Shown here: one piece after another, positions 1 through 9,205 of the stretch | Layout: every line of letters starts with the position of its first letter | Numbering within the stretch: position 1 is the stretch's first letter | DNA from: Orbus hercynius | Lineage (GTDB): Bacteria; Pseudomonadota; Gammaproteobacteria; Enterobacterales; Orbaceae | Assembly (NCBI RefSeq): GCF_003634275.1 | Contig: NZ_RBWY01000001.1 | Coordinates: 310,001 to 374,000, forward strand | Direction of reading: 5' to 3' | DNA length: 64,000 bases | Notes under the pieces: generated by a model | What the model was told of the DNA's origin: nothing | Database searches by the model: none | Seen by the model: only the letters and a program-made list of their open reading frames with translations | Program-made: the position numbers and the translations under genes

Positions 1-1525
1 GCGCAAGTAATAGAATGTAATAAAGATAGTTTCCCCATCTTGCATACGGCGTAAGTCCGATACTTGGATTAAGCGTTGTCGTGAGCGTTGTGGTTTCAAA
101 CTGTGGGATTTGATTACTGATTAGACCTTGCGGAGTAATGACGGCTGTAATACCGTTATTTGTACTTCGCAGTAGTGTTCGGCCAAATTCCAATGCTCTT
201 GCTCTGGCCATTTGTAAATGCTGCCAAGGTCCAATACTATCGCCAAACCAAGCATCATTGGAGACAGTTAATAAAAAGTCAGTATTCCCATCAAAGTTTT
301 GTAAGATGAGATCAGATAAAACCACTTCATAGCAAATCACCGTTGAAAAGCGGAATCCTTTCATGACCAATGGTTTTTGGATAGTTGGGCCAGATGACAT
401 TGATGACATTGGAATATTTAGTATCGATGCTATCGGTTTTAATAATGACTCTAATGGCGTGTATTCGCCAAATGGCACCAAGTGATGTTTGAGATAGCGG
501 TTTGTAGTTGGATATTGATAAGGCTGAGTATCGCCCAATACAATTAATGAATTATAAATCTGAGTTTGATCCGCTTGACGGACAAGATCAATAATGCCGA
601 CGGCAACCGCTGTATTATTGGCTATTGCCAGCTCATCAAGCGATATGAGGTAACTTTGTTGATTGATCTCTAAATCAGTGATCGCCGCTTCCGGCCAAAT
701 AACGATATCACTTGTCTTAATATGCTGCTGAGTTAAATCACTGTATGTTTGACGTGTGGTATTTAATTGTTCTCTACTCCAGCGTATAGACTGGGGGATA
801 TTACCTTGTACCAACGAAATATTAGCTTGACGAGTGCTATCAATCTGTGTCCAATGAATCGTTTTGAACCAAAATGAGGCGGTAAATATCACTATTATGG
901 TGCAAATGGCACTGTAAATATGCCACTTACCACACATATTATAATGCTGCCAATTTATGACAATTCGGTAATATACATAGGCAAAAATACCACTACAAAT
1001 GGTAAAAGTCAGTGTCACACCATTAATACCTAGAATTGGAAATAATCCGCCTAAAGGCGATTCTAATTGGCTATAGCCAAATATTAGCCATGCAAAGCCA
1101 TTTAATAATGTACCGCGAATATATTCGGTGAGCTGCCAAAATAATGGCGCTAAAATGATAAACTGTTTAAATGAGTAAGGCTGACAGTGTTTTCTTAATA
1201 GCCGCAATAATAGCGCAAATATCATGGGGTATAATGCAAGATATGCAACCAATAGGAACAAGATACCAATTGATAAGATAGTTGGAACATCACCGTATTG
1301 TTTAATACTAATATAAACCCAGTGAACCCCAGATAAAAAATAACCAAAACCCCAACTAAATGCGACCAATGCAGTTTGTTTGGCTGTTTGTTGATTGATA
1401 AATAACAAAAGCCCAACGAATGAGATAAACGCAAGTGGCCAGTAGTCAAAAGGGGAATAGCTAAAAACCGCTATTCCACCGAAGATAAAACTTAGCAGGC
1501 ATTTTATGGATAATTTTTGTCTCAT
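1..1525 (-). CDS. lnt: Apolipoprotein N-acyltransferase Lnt (3' end cut by window edge)
   Basis: Lnt adds the third acyl chain to the N-terminal cysteine of lipoproteins in the inner membrane. Translating the minus strand from the ATG at 1525 gives an open frame of about 508 codons that runs off the window. The last residues, around [10 protein letters not shown], correspond to the C-terminus of E. coli Lnt (512 aa), so only some 10-20 residues are missing. Hydrophobic segments fill the first third and include GVHWVY. The nitrilase-like domain shows the catalytic triad: Glu in VIWPEAAI, Lys in [12 protein letters not shown] and Cys in VICYE. The start overlaps the corC stop as ATGA, so the two genes are translationally coupled, as in the E. 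coli ybeY-ybeX-lnt operon. Confidence 0.96.
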   Translation of the reverse strand, partial: MRQKLSIKCLLSFIFGGIAVFSYSPFDYWPLAFISFVGLLLFINQQTAKQTALVAFSWGFGYFLSGVHWVYISIKQYGDVPTILSIGILFLLVAYLALYPMIFALLLRLLRKHCQPYSFKQFIILAPLFWQLTEYIRGTLLNGFAWLIFGYSQLESPLGGLFPILGINGVTLTFTICSGIFAYVYYRIVINWQHYNMCGKWHIYSAICTIIVIFTASFWFKTIHWTQIDSTRQANISLVQGNIPQSIRWSREQLNTTRQTYSDLTQQHIKTSDIVIWPEAAITDLEINQQSYLISLDELAIANNTAVAVGIIDLVRQADQTQIYNSLIVLGDTQPYQYPTTNRYLKHHLVPFGEYTPLESLLKPIASILNIPMSSMSSGPTIQKPLVMKGFRFSTVICYEVVLSDLILQNFDGNTDFLLTVSNDAWFGDSIGPWQHLQMARARALEFGRTLLRSTNNGITAVITPQGLISNQIPQFETTTLTTTLNPSIGLTPYARWGNYLYYILLLA

Positions 1526-2394
1526 TCGTGCTCGGTATGTTCTAAATCAGGTTCAGCAGCACCGGTTGGTAAAGTGACATGCAATTGAATAATGCGACGT
1601 TTATCGACCAAAACAACTTTAAATTGGTAGCCTTTTATCGTGGTTGTTTCACCTTTGACAGGTAAGCGGCCAAATTGCTGCATGACTAATCCGCCAACAG
1701 TATCGACGTCTTCATCACTAAAGTTTGTATTAAATATTTCATTAAAATCTTCTATATTGGTCAGTGCGCGAACAGTATAGACAAAAGGGGCTAGTTTACG
1801 AATGTCACGATCTTCAATTTCGTCATACTCATCCTCTATATCACCAACAATGAGCTCTAACACGTCTTCAATTGTCACTAGACCGGAAACGCCACCAAAT
1901 TCATCAATTGCGATTGCCATGTGATACCGATGCATACGGAACTCTTTTAACATATGATCAACACGCTTACTTTCGGGCACCACAACTGCGGGTCTAAGAA
2001 TTTTTTTGATATCAAAAGATTCACTGCCTTGTTTCATAAACGTGAGTAAATCTTTAGCCAGCAAAATGCCTTCTATGTGATCACGATCTTCACTAATGAC
2101 CGGATAGCGAGAGTGACCGTATTCAAAAATGATATCTAAACATTCATCAAGCGTGTAATTGACTTTGATAGGTACAATTTGAGTTCGAGGAATCATAATA
2201 TCGCGAACACGTTGTTTGGCTATTTCCATCACCCCTTCAATCATATCTAAGGTATCTGGAGCAATGAGCTTGTTTTCTTTGGCATCGCGAATAAGTTCGA
2301 TTAGTTCGTCTCGATTTTGCGGCTCGGAATTAAATAATTGACTTAACCATAACGTAAATCCTTTTTTTGATCTCCGGTGATTGTCATCATTCAT
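1522..2394 (-). CDS. corC: CorC/YbeX, CBS-domain magnesium/cobalt efflux protein
   Basis: This 290-residue protein matches E. coli CorC (YbeX) in length and order. A short N-terminal arm with LSQLF leads to a CBS pair at about residues 65-190, with [19 protein letters not shown] and the conserved [19 protein letters not shown] CorC/HlyC domain at about 205-280 includes EDVDTVGG and GYQFKV. The family is linked to divalent-cation tolerance and, in E. coli, to ribosome-related phenotypes. It lies between ybeY and lnt, with 166 bp to ybeY and a 4-bp overlap with lnt. There are no membrane segments, so it is expected on the cytoplasmic side. Confidence 0.95.
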   Translation of the reverse strand: MNDDNHRRSKKGFTLWLSQLFNSEPQNRDELIELIRDAKENKLIAPDTLDMIEGVMEIAKQRVRDIMIPRTQIVPIKVNYTLDECLDIIFEYGHSRYPVISEDRDHIEGILLAKDLLTFMKQGSESFDIKKILRPAVVVPESKRVDHMLKEFRMHRYHMAIAIDEFGGVSGLVTIEDVLELIVGDIEDEYDEIEDRDIRKLAPFVYTVRALTNIEDFNEIFNTNFSDEDVDTVGGLVMQQFGRLPVKGETTTIKGYQFKVVLVDKRRIIQLHVTLPTGAAEPDLEHTEHE

Positions 2395-2560
2395 CTTACT
2401 ATTTTTCCTTTCAAATTATTACGTTAATGTTATATAGATAGCACTGAAAATAATATCAATATCATGAAATTACTGCAAGATGCAAGTTAGATAATTTATT
2501 GGGATGTGACTGGAATATGCCGAGTTAAATAGAGTAAAACTAGGCATATTGTATCGGGTT

Positions 2561-3013
2561 TTAATAAGGATTATCAAATCCGAGTTGTGCCATGATTTCT
2601 ATCTCAAGGCTTTCCATCTCTTCTGCTTCATCATCTTCGATATGATCATAACCGAGTAAATGCAGGCAACCATGTACGATCATGTGAGCCCAGTGCGCAG
2701 ATAGCGATTTATTTTGCTCTTGTGCTTCTTGCTCAACAATTTTTTTACAAATTACTAGATCACCGAGTAACGGCGTTTCGATCTCAATTGGCGACTCAAA
2801 GGGAAATGACAACACATTAGTTGGTTTATCTTTATGTCGATAAGTGTGATTCAACTGCTGGCTTTCATCGGCATCAACAATTCGAATCGTCAATTCAGCA
2901 TTAGCCATAAAAGGTGGCAAAATGACGTTTAACCACTGATTAATCTGCTGCTCGCTAGGCAGATTATCATCATTTTCAGTGGCAATTTGTAGATCTAAAA
3001 TAATAGTATCCAT
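2561..3013 (-). CDS. ybeY: YbeY endoribonuclease / rRNA maturation factor
   Basis: YbeY is a zinc-dependent endoribonuclease needed for 16S rRNA 3' maturation and ribosome quality control. The metal site [11 protein letters not shown] is clear near the C-terminal third, and [11 protein letters not shown] and [13 protein letters not shown] are typical of the family. I use the ATG at 3013, which gives 150 aa beginning [11 protein letters not shown] and aligns with the E. coli N-terminus. A longer reading from 3058 would run into rlmH and adds residues the family lacks. The gene follows rlmH by 5 nt. In E. coli, ybeY instead follows ybeZ (a PhoH-like ATPase), which is absent here. Confidence 0.95.
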   Translation of the reverse strand: MDTIILDLQIATENDDNLPSEQQINQWLNVILPPFMANAELTIRIVDADESQQLNHTYRHKDKPTNVLSFPFESPIEIETPLLGDLVICKKIVEQEAQEQNKSLSAHWAHMIVHGCLHLLGYDHIEDDEAEEMESLEIEIMAQLGFDNPY

Positions 3014-3018
3014 ATGAA

Positions 3019-3489
3019 TTATTCTCGATGATAAGGATGATTGGTTGTGATACTCCACGCCCGATAAAGACTTTCAGCGACAATCACTCTCACCAGCGGA
3101 TGCGGTAGGGTGAGTGGCGATAGTGACCAACTCTGATGCGCTGCGGTTTTACATGATGGGGATAAACCTTCAGGGCCACCAATTAATAAACTGATATCAC
3201 GGCCATCGACTTTCCATTTTTCAAGCTGCATCGCAAGCTCTTCAGTTGTCAGTGGTTTACCGGGAATATCTAATGTAACAATACGAGTGCCTTTGCCACA
3301 AGCGGCAAGCATTTGCTCGCCTTCTTTATCTAAAATACGAGTGATATCGGCATTTTTCCCTCGTTTACCTGCGGGTATTTCAATCAATTCAAGAGGCATA
3401 TCTTTAGGAAAACGAGAACAATAATCATCAAATGCTGTTGTAATCCATTTCGGCATTTTGGTTCCAACTGCGATAAGCTGAATTTTCAT
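3019..3489 (-). CDS. rlmH: RlmH, 23S rRNA pseudouridine-1915 N3-methyltransferase
   Basis: RlmH is a small SPOUT methyltransferase that methylates pseudouridine 1915 in helix 69 of 23S rRNA on assembled 70S ribosomes. The 156-residue product is colinear with E. coli RlmH (155 aa). It keeps [20 protein letters not shown], the SAM-binding [10 protein letters not shown] and the C-terminal [17 protein letters not shown]. It sits 6 nt downstream of rsfS, the usual pairing, but is then followed directly by ybeY. Two separate E. coli transcription units are therefore joined here. Confidence 0.97.
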   Translation of the reverse strand: MKIQLIAVGTKMPKWITTAFDDYCSRFPKDMPLELIEIPAGKRGKNADITRILDKEGEQMLAACGKGTRIVTLDIPGKPLTTEELAMQLEKWKVDGRDISLLIGGPEGLSPSCKTAAHQSWSLSPLTLPHPLVRVIVAESLYRAWSITTNHPYHRE

Positions 3490-3495
3490 ACTTAA

Positions 3496-3810
3496 CTAAG
3501 CCCAAAGCTTTTCAAGCTCATAAAGCTGTCGGCTTTCAGCTTGCATGATGTGTACGATCACCGTATCCATATCAACGACAACCCAATCTGAATCGCTTTT
3601 GCCTTCGCTACCTAACACTAAATGCCCTTGCTTTTTGGCTTCATCGACGAGATGCGAAGCGATTGAACTGACATGGCGATTGGATGTGCCTGTACAGATA
3701 ATCATGAAATCAGTAATGCTGGACTTGCCTTGGACATCAATAGTAACAATGTCTTGAGCTTTTAAATCATCGATTTTATCAATAATGAAATCTTGAAGTG
3801 ACTGCTGCAA
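3496..3810 (-). CDS. rsfS: RsfS ribosomal silencing factor
   Basis: RsfS binds L14 on the 50S subunit and blocks subunit joining during starvation. The 104-residue product has the full family core: [20 protein letters not shown], then NRHVSSIA, and the C-terminal [21 protein letters not shown]. It is the first gene on the minus strand of the rsfS-rlmH-ybeY group. The upstream space to fabB (3811-4151) must hold divergent promoters. Confidence 0.96.
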   Translation of the reverse strand: MQQSLQDFIIDKIDDLKAQDIVTIDVQGKSSITDFMIICTGTSNRHVSSIASHLVDEAKKQGHLVLGSEGKSDSDWVVVDMDTVIVHIMQAESRQLYELEKLWA

Positions 3811-3969
3811 AATAACCCTCTTATCATATATATAGTTTCTTATTAATTATAGCATATTTCTAGCACATAGAGTAGGTTGAATACGGTGTTAAATCAGATA
3901 TTTGTCAATTTTAATTGTGTATTTTTGCATCCTGTCAGGAAAATTTGTACTATTCTTTCAAACTCAGTC

Positions 3970-3987
3970 AGCTTACAAGTGTTCATT
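3970..3987. promoter_or_regulatory. Second FabR-like operator upstream of fabB
   Basis: AGCTTACAAGTGTTCATT repeats the 15-base core TCAGCTTACAAGTGT of the operator in the fabB promoter, 104 bp further upstream. Its right arm is degenerate. It is a candidate auxiliary FabR site, or a site acting on the divergent rsfS side. The repeat is directly visible and the function is inferred. Confidence 0.4.
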
Positions 3988-4067
3988 TCTTATCAATTTA
4001 TTTGATGATCAACTTACTTAATTGAAAGGTAAAGAAGATAAAATTGAGCAGGGAATAATAATTATTG

Positions 4068-4096
4068 TTGTTCAGCTTACAAGTGTACGCTATAAT
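4068..4096 (+). promoter_or_regulatory. fabB promoter with embedded FabR-type operator
   Basis: TTGTTC at 4068-4073 and TATAAT at 4091-4096 are separated by exactly 17 bp. The spacer is almost entirely the near-palindrome AGCTTACAAGTGTACGCT (4074-4091), whose right arm TGTACGCT is the complement of AGCGTACA. Sites of this form are bound by FabR, the unsaturated-fatty-acid repressor, in enterobacterial fabA and fabB promoters. Binding between -35 and -10 would block RNA polymerase. The predicted transcript has a leader of about 50 nt before the fabB ATG. Confidence 0.65.
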
Positions 4097-4151
4097 TGCT
4101 ACAAATTTATATATGTAGTCTATTATATTTAATAAGCGGAGCTTTAGGTTA

Positions 4152-5363
4152 ATGAAACGAGTTGTAATAACAGGATTAGGTATTTTATCCAGTATTGGTA
4201 ATAACAAACAAGAAGTATTAGATTCACTTAAAGTTGGAAAAAGTGGAATTACTTTCTCGCAAGAAATGAAAGATAGCGGAATGCGCAGTCATGTTTGGGG
4301 TAATGTAAAATTAGATACAACCGGATTAATTGATCGTAAAATTGTTCGTTTCATGAATGATGCCTCTATATACGGCTACCTAGCAATGCAACAAGCAATT
4401 GAAGATGCGAAATTAACACCTGAACAAGTGTCTAATCCACGAACAGGTTTAATTGCTGGATATGGTGGTTCAACAAAAACACAGTATGCTGTTGTTTCAG
4501 GCATGAAAGAAAAGGGATTGCGTGGTGTTGGACCATATGCGGTGACCAAGTCGATGTCATCGGCAATTTCTGCTTGTCTTGCTACGCCGTTTCAAATTAA
4601 AGGTGTTAGTTACTCAATGACTTCCGCTTGTGCAACATCCGTACACTGTATCGGTCATGCTGCTGAGCTAATCCAATTAGGTAAACAAGACGTAGTTTTT
4701 GCCGGTGGCGGTGAAGAACTATGCTGGGAAATGTCTTGTGAATTTGATGCTATGGGCGCACTGTCAACCAAATATAATGATACGCCAGAAAAAGCATCAC
4801 GCGCTTATGATGCCAACCGGGATGGGTTTGTTATTGCTGGTGGTGCTGGTATGGTTGTGGTTGAAGAACTTGAACACGCACTTGCTCGTGGCGCTCATAT
4901 CTATGGTGAGATTGTTGGTTATGCAGCAACTTCTGATGGTTATGATATGGTTTCACCTTCAGGTGAAGGTGCTTTACGTTGTATGCAGCTAGCGGTTGCT
5001 GATGTCGATACGCCAATTGATTACATTAATACTCACGGCACATCAACACCGGTTGGTGATGTGAAAGAGTTATGGGCGATTAAAGAAGCCTTTGGTGATA
5101 ATATTCCGGCAATTTCATCGACTAAATCAATGACCGGTCACTCTTTAAGCGCAACGGGTGCGCAAGAAGTGATTTATTCTCTGCTTATGCTAGAAAATAA
5201 TTTCATTACGCCAAGTATTAATGTTGATGAACTCGACGAAGCGGCAAAAGATATGAATATTATTACTCAGCCAACTGAGCGAGAACTAACGACGGTTATG
5301 TCGAATAGTTTTGGTTTTGGCGGTACGAATGCCGCAATTGTGCTACGAAAATTAGCCAAATAA
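4152..5363 (+). CDS. fabB: 3-oxoacyl-ACP synthase I (FabB)
   Basis: FabB elongates acyl-ACP and is the condensing enzyme required for unsaturated fatty acids after FabA. The 403-residue protein is colinear with E. coli FabB (406 aa). The nucleophile is the cysteine of TSACATS at about residue 160. The two catalytic histidines are in [11 protein letters not shown] and [10 protein letters not shown], and the latter stretch also holds the conserved lysine of STKSMTG. The C-terminal [14 protein letters not shown] is typical. It is monocistronic, with a FabR-type operator in its promoter and a strong hairpin terminator 20 bp after the stop. Confidence 0.98.
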   Translation: MKRVVITGLGILSSIGNNKQEVLDSLKVGKSGITFSQEMKDSGMRSHVWGNVKLDTTGLIDRKIVRFMNDASIYGYLAMQQAIEDAKLTPEQVSNPRTGLIAGYGGSTKTQYAVVSGMKEKGLRGVGPYAVTKSMSSAISACLATPFQIKGVSYSMTSACATSVHCIGHAAELIQLGKQDVVFAGGGEELCWEMSCEFDAMGALSTKYNDTPEKASRAYDANRDGFVIAGGAGMVVVEELEHALARGAHIYGEIVGYAATSDGYDMVSPSGEGALRCMQLAVADVDTPIDYINTHGTSTPVGDVKELWAIKEAFGDNIPAISSTKSMTGHSLSATGAQEVIYSLLMLENNFITPSINVDELDEAAKDMNIITQPTERELTTVMSNSFGFGGTNAAIVLRKLAK

Positions 5364-5383
5364 TGGTTGTTTAAAAATATGAT

Positions 5384-5410
5384 AAAAGGGGCTTAATTAA
5401 GCCCCTTTTT
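5384..5410. terminator. Bidirectional terminator between fabB and the ABC transporter
   Basis: AAAAGGGGCTTAATTAAGCCCC followed by TTTTT is a perfect stem with A and T tracts on either side. It can end fabB on the plus strand and the amino-acid transporter operon (stop at 5443) on the minus strand. Confidence 0.9.
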
Positions 5411-5442
5411 ACTCGACATTACATGATGATATGATCTGACGG

Positions 5443-6165
5443 TTATAATACTTTACTTAAAAATAGCTTGGTTCGCTCATTTTGTGGATTATTAAAGATT
5501 TGTTCTGGTGGACCTTCTTCTTGAATAATACCTTGATCGATAAAAATCACACGGTTAGACATTTCTCTGGCAAAGCCCATCTCATGGGTCACAACAATCA
5601 TTGTCATGCCTTCACGTGCAAGGGATTTCATTACAGCAAGCACTTCACCGACTAATTCGGGATCAAGTGCTGAAGTGGGCTCATCAAATAACATCACTTC
5701 AGGATCCATCATCAGTGCCCTAGCAATCGCAACTCGCTGCTGTTGACCGCCGGATAATTGCGAGGGGTAAGCATCAATTTTATCGATAAGGCCAACTTTA
5801 TTGAGTAGGGATTCGGCTTTGGTGATTGCCGAAGCTTTGCTTATTTTTTTGACATCCATTGGCGCGAGAATTAAGTTATCTAACACCGACATATGTGGAA
5901 ATAGGTTGAAACGTTGGAACACCATGCCAACGGTTTCGCGCAACTTATTTAAGTTAGTTTTAGGATCGTGAACGTTGAAACCATTAACGGTAATTTCACC
6001 AGATGAGATCTCTTCTAGCGAATTGATGCAGCGTAAAAAGGTACTTTTACCTGAACCCGATGGCCCAATAATGGAGATAACCTCTTTTTTGCTGATATCG
6101 CAAGAGATGCCTCGCAATACGTGAGTCTGCCCGAACTGTTTTTGTAAGTTATTAATGTGAATCAC
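5443..6165 (-). CDS. Polar amino-acid ABC transporter ATPase (GlnQ/ArtP/HisP type)
   Basis: This 240-residue ATPase powers a type I amino-acid importer. Walker A is GPSGSGKST at residues 34-42, and the Q-loop region is [10 protein letters not shown]. The signature is [15 protein letters not shown], Walker B is [14 protein letters not shown], and the switch histidine lies in VVTHEMGFA. The size and motifs fit the HisP/GlnQ/ArtP class. Its start overlaps the permease stop by 14 nt, so the two are translated together. The substrate cannot be told from the ATPase, and glutamine, arginine or cystine are all possible. Confidence 0.93.
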   Translation of the reverse strand: MIHINNLQKQFGQTHVLRGISCDISKKEVISIIGPSGSGKSTFLRCINSLEEISSGEITVNGFNVHDPKTNLNKLRETVGMVFQRFNLFPHMSVLDNLILAPMDVKKISKASAITKAESLLNKVGLIDKIDAYPSQLSGGQQQRVAIARALMMDPEVMLFDEPTSALDPELVGEVLAVMKSLAREGMTMIVVTHEMGFAREMSNRVIFIDQGIIQEEGPPEQIFNNPQNERTKLFLSKVL

Positions 6166-6913
6166 TTTTGCCTAACCTTTTTTCCAGATACTGAACGAGT
6201 AGTGATAATAAAAATGTCATAGACCAATATACAACTGAGATAACTAGATACGGTTCGCCGTATACACCATAAGCCGCGCCAGCAGTTCTGGCGGCAAATG
6301 CCAACTCAGCCAGCCCAATTGTTGCGCCTAATGACGAGTCTTTTAAGATCGCAATCGCATTATTACCTAAAGGTGGTAGCATGCGTTTAAATGCTTGAGG
6401 GAGAATCACTTTACACATTGCACTGTTGTATGACATACCTAATGAACGTGCGGCTTCCATTTGACCTTTATCAATCGATTGAATACCGGCTCTAAATATT
6501 TCGGAAATATACGCACCCGCATTTAAGGTGATCGCAATAACACAAGATATGAATGCGCCGTATTGAGAACGCAGCATACGCGCCGTTTCTGCTGAAATTA
6601 AGCTATCTGAAACCAGTAAACCATCTCTTGGATTAATTAAGTAAGGCATCAAGGCAAAATGAACCACCATGATTTGTACAAACAGTGGTGTACCTCTAAA
6701 TGCACTGACATAAATTCGCACTGGCCACTGGACACACAAATAAAGCGCGTATTTCCAAAAACCATGTCTGGCGTGAGCAGTTCGGCCAATGCCCAGTATT
6801 AATCCCCATAGGGTACCTAACACCACGCAAAAAACAGTACATTTGAGCGTCATTATTCCACCCTCTATAAAAAGAGGGTAGTAATCTTTGATAATATCCC
6901 AATTAAAAGTCAT
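6152..6913 (-). CDS. Polar amino-acid ABC transporter permease (HisMQ/GlnP type)
   Basis: This 253-residue membrane protein begins [23 protein letters not shown], which is characteristic of HEQRo-type amino-acid permeases. It has about five hydrophobic segments. The coupling-helix stretch is [30 protein letters not shown], including the EAA-like Gly, and [16 protein letters not shown] precedes it. A loop at about residues 75-105 ([16 protein letters not shown]) is longer than in short family members. A single permease implies a homodimeric channel. It is the middle gene of binding protein, permease, ATPase. Confidence 0.92.
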   Translation of the reverse strand: MTFNWDIIKDYYPLFIEGGIMTLKCTVFCVVLGTLWGLILGIGRTAHARHGFWKYALYLCVQWPVRIYVSAFRGTPLFVQIMVVHFALMPYLINPRDGLLVSDSLISAETARMLRSQYGAFISCVIAITLNAGAYISEIFRAGIQSIDKGQMEAARSLGMSYNSAMCKVILPQAFKRMLPPLGNNAIAILKDSSLGATIGLAELAFAARTAGAAYGVYGEPYLVISVVYWSMTFLLSLLVQYLEKRLGKSDSH

Positions 6914-6936
6914 AAAATCGTTTAAGCCCGATGAGT

Positions 6937-7707
6937 TTATTGTTCAAATGGTAAGACAGGCACGTTATTATCGAACCATGTTGTGTAAATATTAGCGTAG
7001 GTACCATTAGCGATAATTTTTTTCAATCCATCATTTAATTTATCTTGTAATTCTTGGTTACCTTTTGCAACGGCAATACCAAAATATTGTTGTTCAAAAT
7101 TATTGTCATAGACGAGATCAAAATCTTTGCCTGGATGCATTTTGATATAAAACTTAATGACACCGACATCACCGACCGCAGCATTAATGCCTTCTTCATA
7201 CAGCTCTTGTAATAATAGTGGCGTATTATCAAAGCGTTTGATTGCCGTGCTATTTCTACCTAAAATTTTTGATACGACCACATCTGCCGTGCTGCCATTT
7301 ACCACACCAACACTATAGCCTTTTAGGTCTTGTATATTGCTAATCGGTGAGGATTTTTGCGTGACAATCACTTGCTCTGCGGGGAAATAAGGCAGAGTAA
7401 AATCAACTGATATTTTACGTTTATCGGTAATTGTAATCCCAGAAATAATAATATCGCGTTCGCCATTATCTAATGTAGCAAAAATCCCTTCCCATGGCGT
7501 ATTAATTAGCTGGATATTGAATTGTTCAACTTCAGCAATTGCTTTAATGATATCAATATCAAAACCTTCTAGCTCTTTTTGGCTATTTTCATATTCAAAT
7601 GGTCGGTAAGTTCCACCAGAACCAACTACATAAGTCGGAGTTGCCGCATTCGCTATTGCCATTAAATTTAAGACTAAAAAGAGGCTCGCAATAATTCTAA
7701 AATACAT
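6937..7707 (-). CDS. Periplasmic amino-acid binding protein (SBP family 3)
   Basis: This is the substrate-binding partner of the downstream permease and ATPase. I start at the ATG at 7707, which has AAGGA 7-8 nt upstream. An in-frame start at 7728 has no such site. The product is 256 aa, with a signal peptide ending near AIANA. Family 3 landmarks are FEYENSQKELEGFDIDII, WEGIFATL, ISGITITDKRK, FTLPYF and GYSVGVVNGSTA. The ligand-contact pattern suggests a polar or basic amino acid, but the exact substrate is unknown. It is the first gene of its operon. Confidence 0.9.
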   Translation of the reverse strand: MYFRIIASLFLVLNLMAIANAATPTYVVGSGGTYRPFEYENSQKELEGFDIDIIKAIAEVEQFNIQLINTPWEGIFATLDNGERDIIISGITITDKRKISVDFTLPYFPAEQVIVTQKSSPISNIQDLKGYSVGVVNGSTADVVVSKILGRNSTAIKRFDNTPLLLQELYEEGINAAVGDVGVIKFYIKMHPGKDFDLVYDNNFEQQYFGIAVAKGNQELQDKLNDGLKKIIANGTYANIYTTWFDNNVPVLPFEQ

Positions 7708-8150
7708 ATTTATTCCTTTTATATGCATAAAAATGTAATTGAATATAAAGATAATTTCGTTTTATTGCAAGGGAATTTATGTTTTTATTCGACGGTTTAA
7801 GTTTAATGAATTGAATAATAATGCTTTAATTTTAAATTAAAATTTAATTTAAAAATTATAAGGGAGCGTTTGAGATTTAAAATTAAAGTGTTAAATTGCA
7901 TATTAACTCAATCCAATTTAAGCATAAGTTTTATGATCGTTATAATTACTCATTGTGTTCATTATTAAGTAGGTGAAATTATAGCCTAATTTATTTACTA
8001 CTATAACTTGGAAATGGATTTAGGCACATTTATATATTTTTCGGCAGTTGAAATGTGTAATAAAACGAGATTAATTTGAATAATTTTGTTTTCTGGTTTA
8101 TTTTATTCAGTTGAATTTACTGATATAAGCACGATATTTTGAGGAACGCT
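7708..8150. other. AT-rich divergent regulatory region
   Basis: This stretch of about 440 bp separates the transporter operon from asnA, which is read in the opposite direction, so it must hold both promoters. It contains a nearly pure A/T block at 7828-7858 with several TTTAAATT-like inverted units, which could be bent DNA or an UP element. I see no ORF with a ribosome site and no convincing operator. Confidence 0.5.
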
Positions 8151-9143
8151 ATGCAGCCATCATTTAAAGAAACACAACAACGAATTTCGTTTGTTAAATC
8201 CTATTTTGCACAACAGCTTGCTGAGAAGCTATCGTTGATCGAAGTACAAGCGCCAATTTTAAGTCAAATTGGTGATGGTGTTCAAGATAATTTATCGGGT
8301 AGTGAGAAAGCTGTCCAAGTTAAAGTTAAGTGTATTCCTGATGCCAGTTTTGAAGTAGTACATTCACTGGCAAAGTGGAAACGTAAAACATTAAGCGTAA
8401 ATCATTTTGCTATAGGTGAAGGCCTTTATACTAATATGAAAGCCTTAAGACCTGATGAAGATATGTTATCGCCTATTCATTCCGTGTATGTTGATCAATG
8501 GGATTGGGAAAAGGTGATTGCACCGCAAGATCGCACGATCGCATTTTTAAAATTAACGGTTGAAAAAATCTATCAAGCGTTAAAAACAACGGAAGCGGAA
8601 GTGGTTAAACAGTACGGTTTAACACCATTTTTACCACAAACTATTACCTTTATTGATAGTGAGAGTTTATTAAAACGCTATCCGACCTTTTCAGCCAAAG
8701 AGCGCGAGAATGCGATTGCTAAGGAGTTTGGTGCAGTATTTATTATTGGTATCGGTGGTTTACTGTCTAATAACGAGAAACATGATGTCAGAGCGCCTGA
8801 TTATGATGACTGGAGCACGCAAAATGAAGATGGTCACTTTGGTTTAAATGGTGATATTATTGTCTGGAATCCGGTATTACAAAGTGCGTTTGAAGTTTCT
8901 TCAATGGGGATTCGAGTCGATCCGCGAGCATTAGAAAAGCAGTTAGCATTAACCCATGATCAAGAGCGTTTAAAATTTGATTGGCATAAAGCATTAATGC
9001 ACGGTGATTTATTGCAAACAATTGGTGGTGGTATTGGTCAGTCAAGATTAGCGATGCTATTATTGCAATTGTCTCATATTGGTCAAGTCCAATCGAGCGT
9101 TTGGGACGAAAAAACGAAACAGCAGTATCATCATTTATTATAA
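8151..9143 (+). CDS. asnA: Aspartate-ammonia ligase (AsnA)
   Basis: AsnA makes asparagine from aspartate, ammonia and ATP, forming AMP. The product from the ATG at 8151 is 330 aa, the same as E. coli AsnA. GAGGA lies 5 nt upstream, and an in-frame TTG at 8139 is rejected because it precedes that site. Landmarks are [78 protein letters not shown] and the ATP-site [10 protein letters not shown]. It is a class II aminoacyl-tRNA-synthetase-like fold. No asnC regulator gene is adjacent, unlike in E. coli. Confidence 0.97.
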   Translation: MQPSFKETQQRISFVKSYFAQQLAEKLSLIEVQAPILSQIGDGVQDNLSGSEKAVQVKVKCIPDASFEVVHSLAKWKRKTLSVNHFAIGEGLYTNMKALRPDEDMLSPIHSVYVDQWDWEKVIAPQDRTIAFLKLTVEKIYQALKTTEAEVVKQYGLTPFLPQTITFIDSESLLKRYPTFSAKERENAIAKEFGAVFIIGIGGLLSNNEKHDVRAPDYDDWSTQNEDGHFGLNGDIIVWNPVLQSAFEVSSMGIRVDPRALEKQLALTHDQERLKFDWHKALMHGDLLQTIGGGIGQSRLAMLLLQLSHIGQVQSSVWDEKTKQQYHHLL

Positions 9144-9165
9144 GTAAATTAGATATTATGATGAT

Positions 9166-9190
9166 AAAAAAGGGCGCTAATTAGCGCCCT
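9166..9190 (-). terminator. Terminator of sppA, shared with the asnA end
   Basis: AGGGCGCTAATTAGCGCCCT (9171-9190) is a perfect 20-base palindrome. The T tract follows it on the minus strand (A run at 9166-9171), so it mainly ends sppA. On the plus strand it may also end asnA, though without a U tract. Confidence 0.85.
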
Positions 9191-9205
9191 ATGAATTGGA
9201 TGATA

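Noticed and set aside
138-332. 64-codon plus-strand ORF at the left edge
   Set aside because: It lies fully inside lnt on the opposite strand, where the lnt catalytic motifs are clear.
3998-4207. 69-codon ORF antisense to the fabB promoter and start
   Set aside because: It crosses the FabR-type operator and the fabB 5' end, is low-complexity and has no ribosome site.
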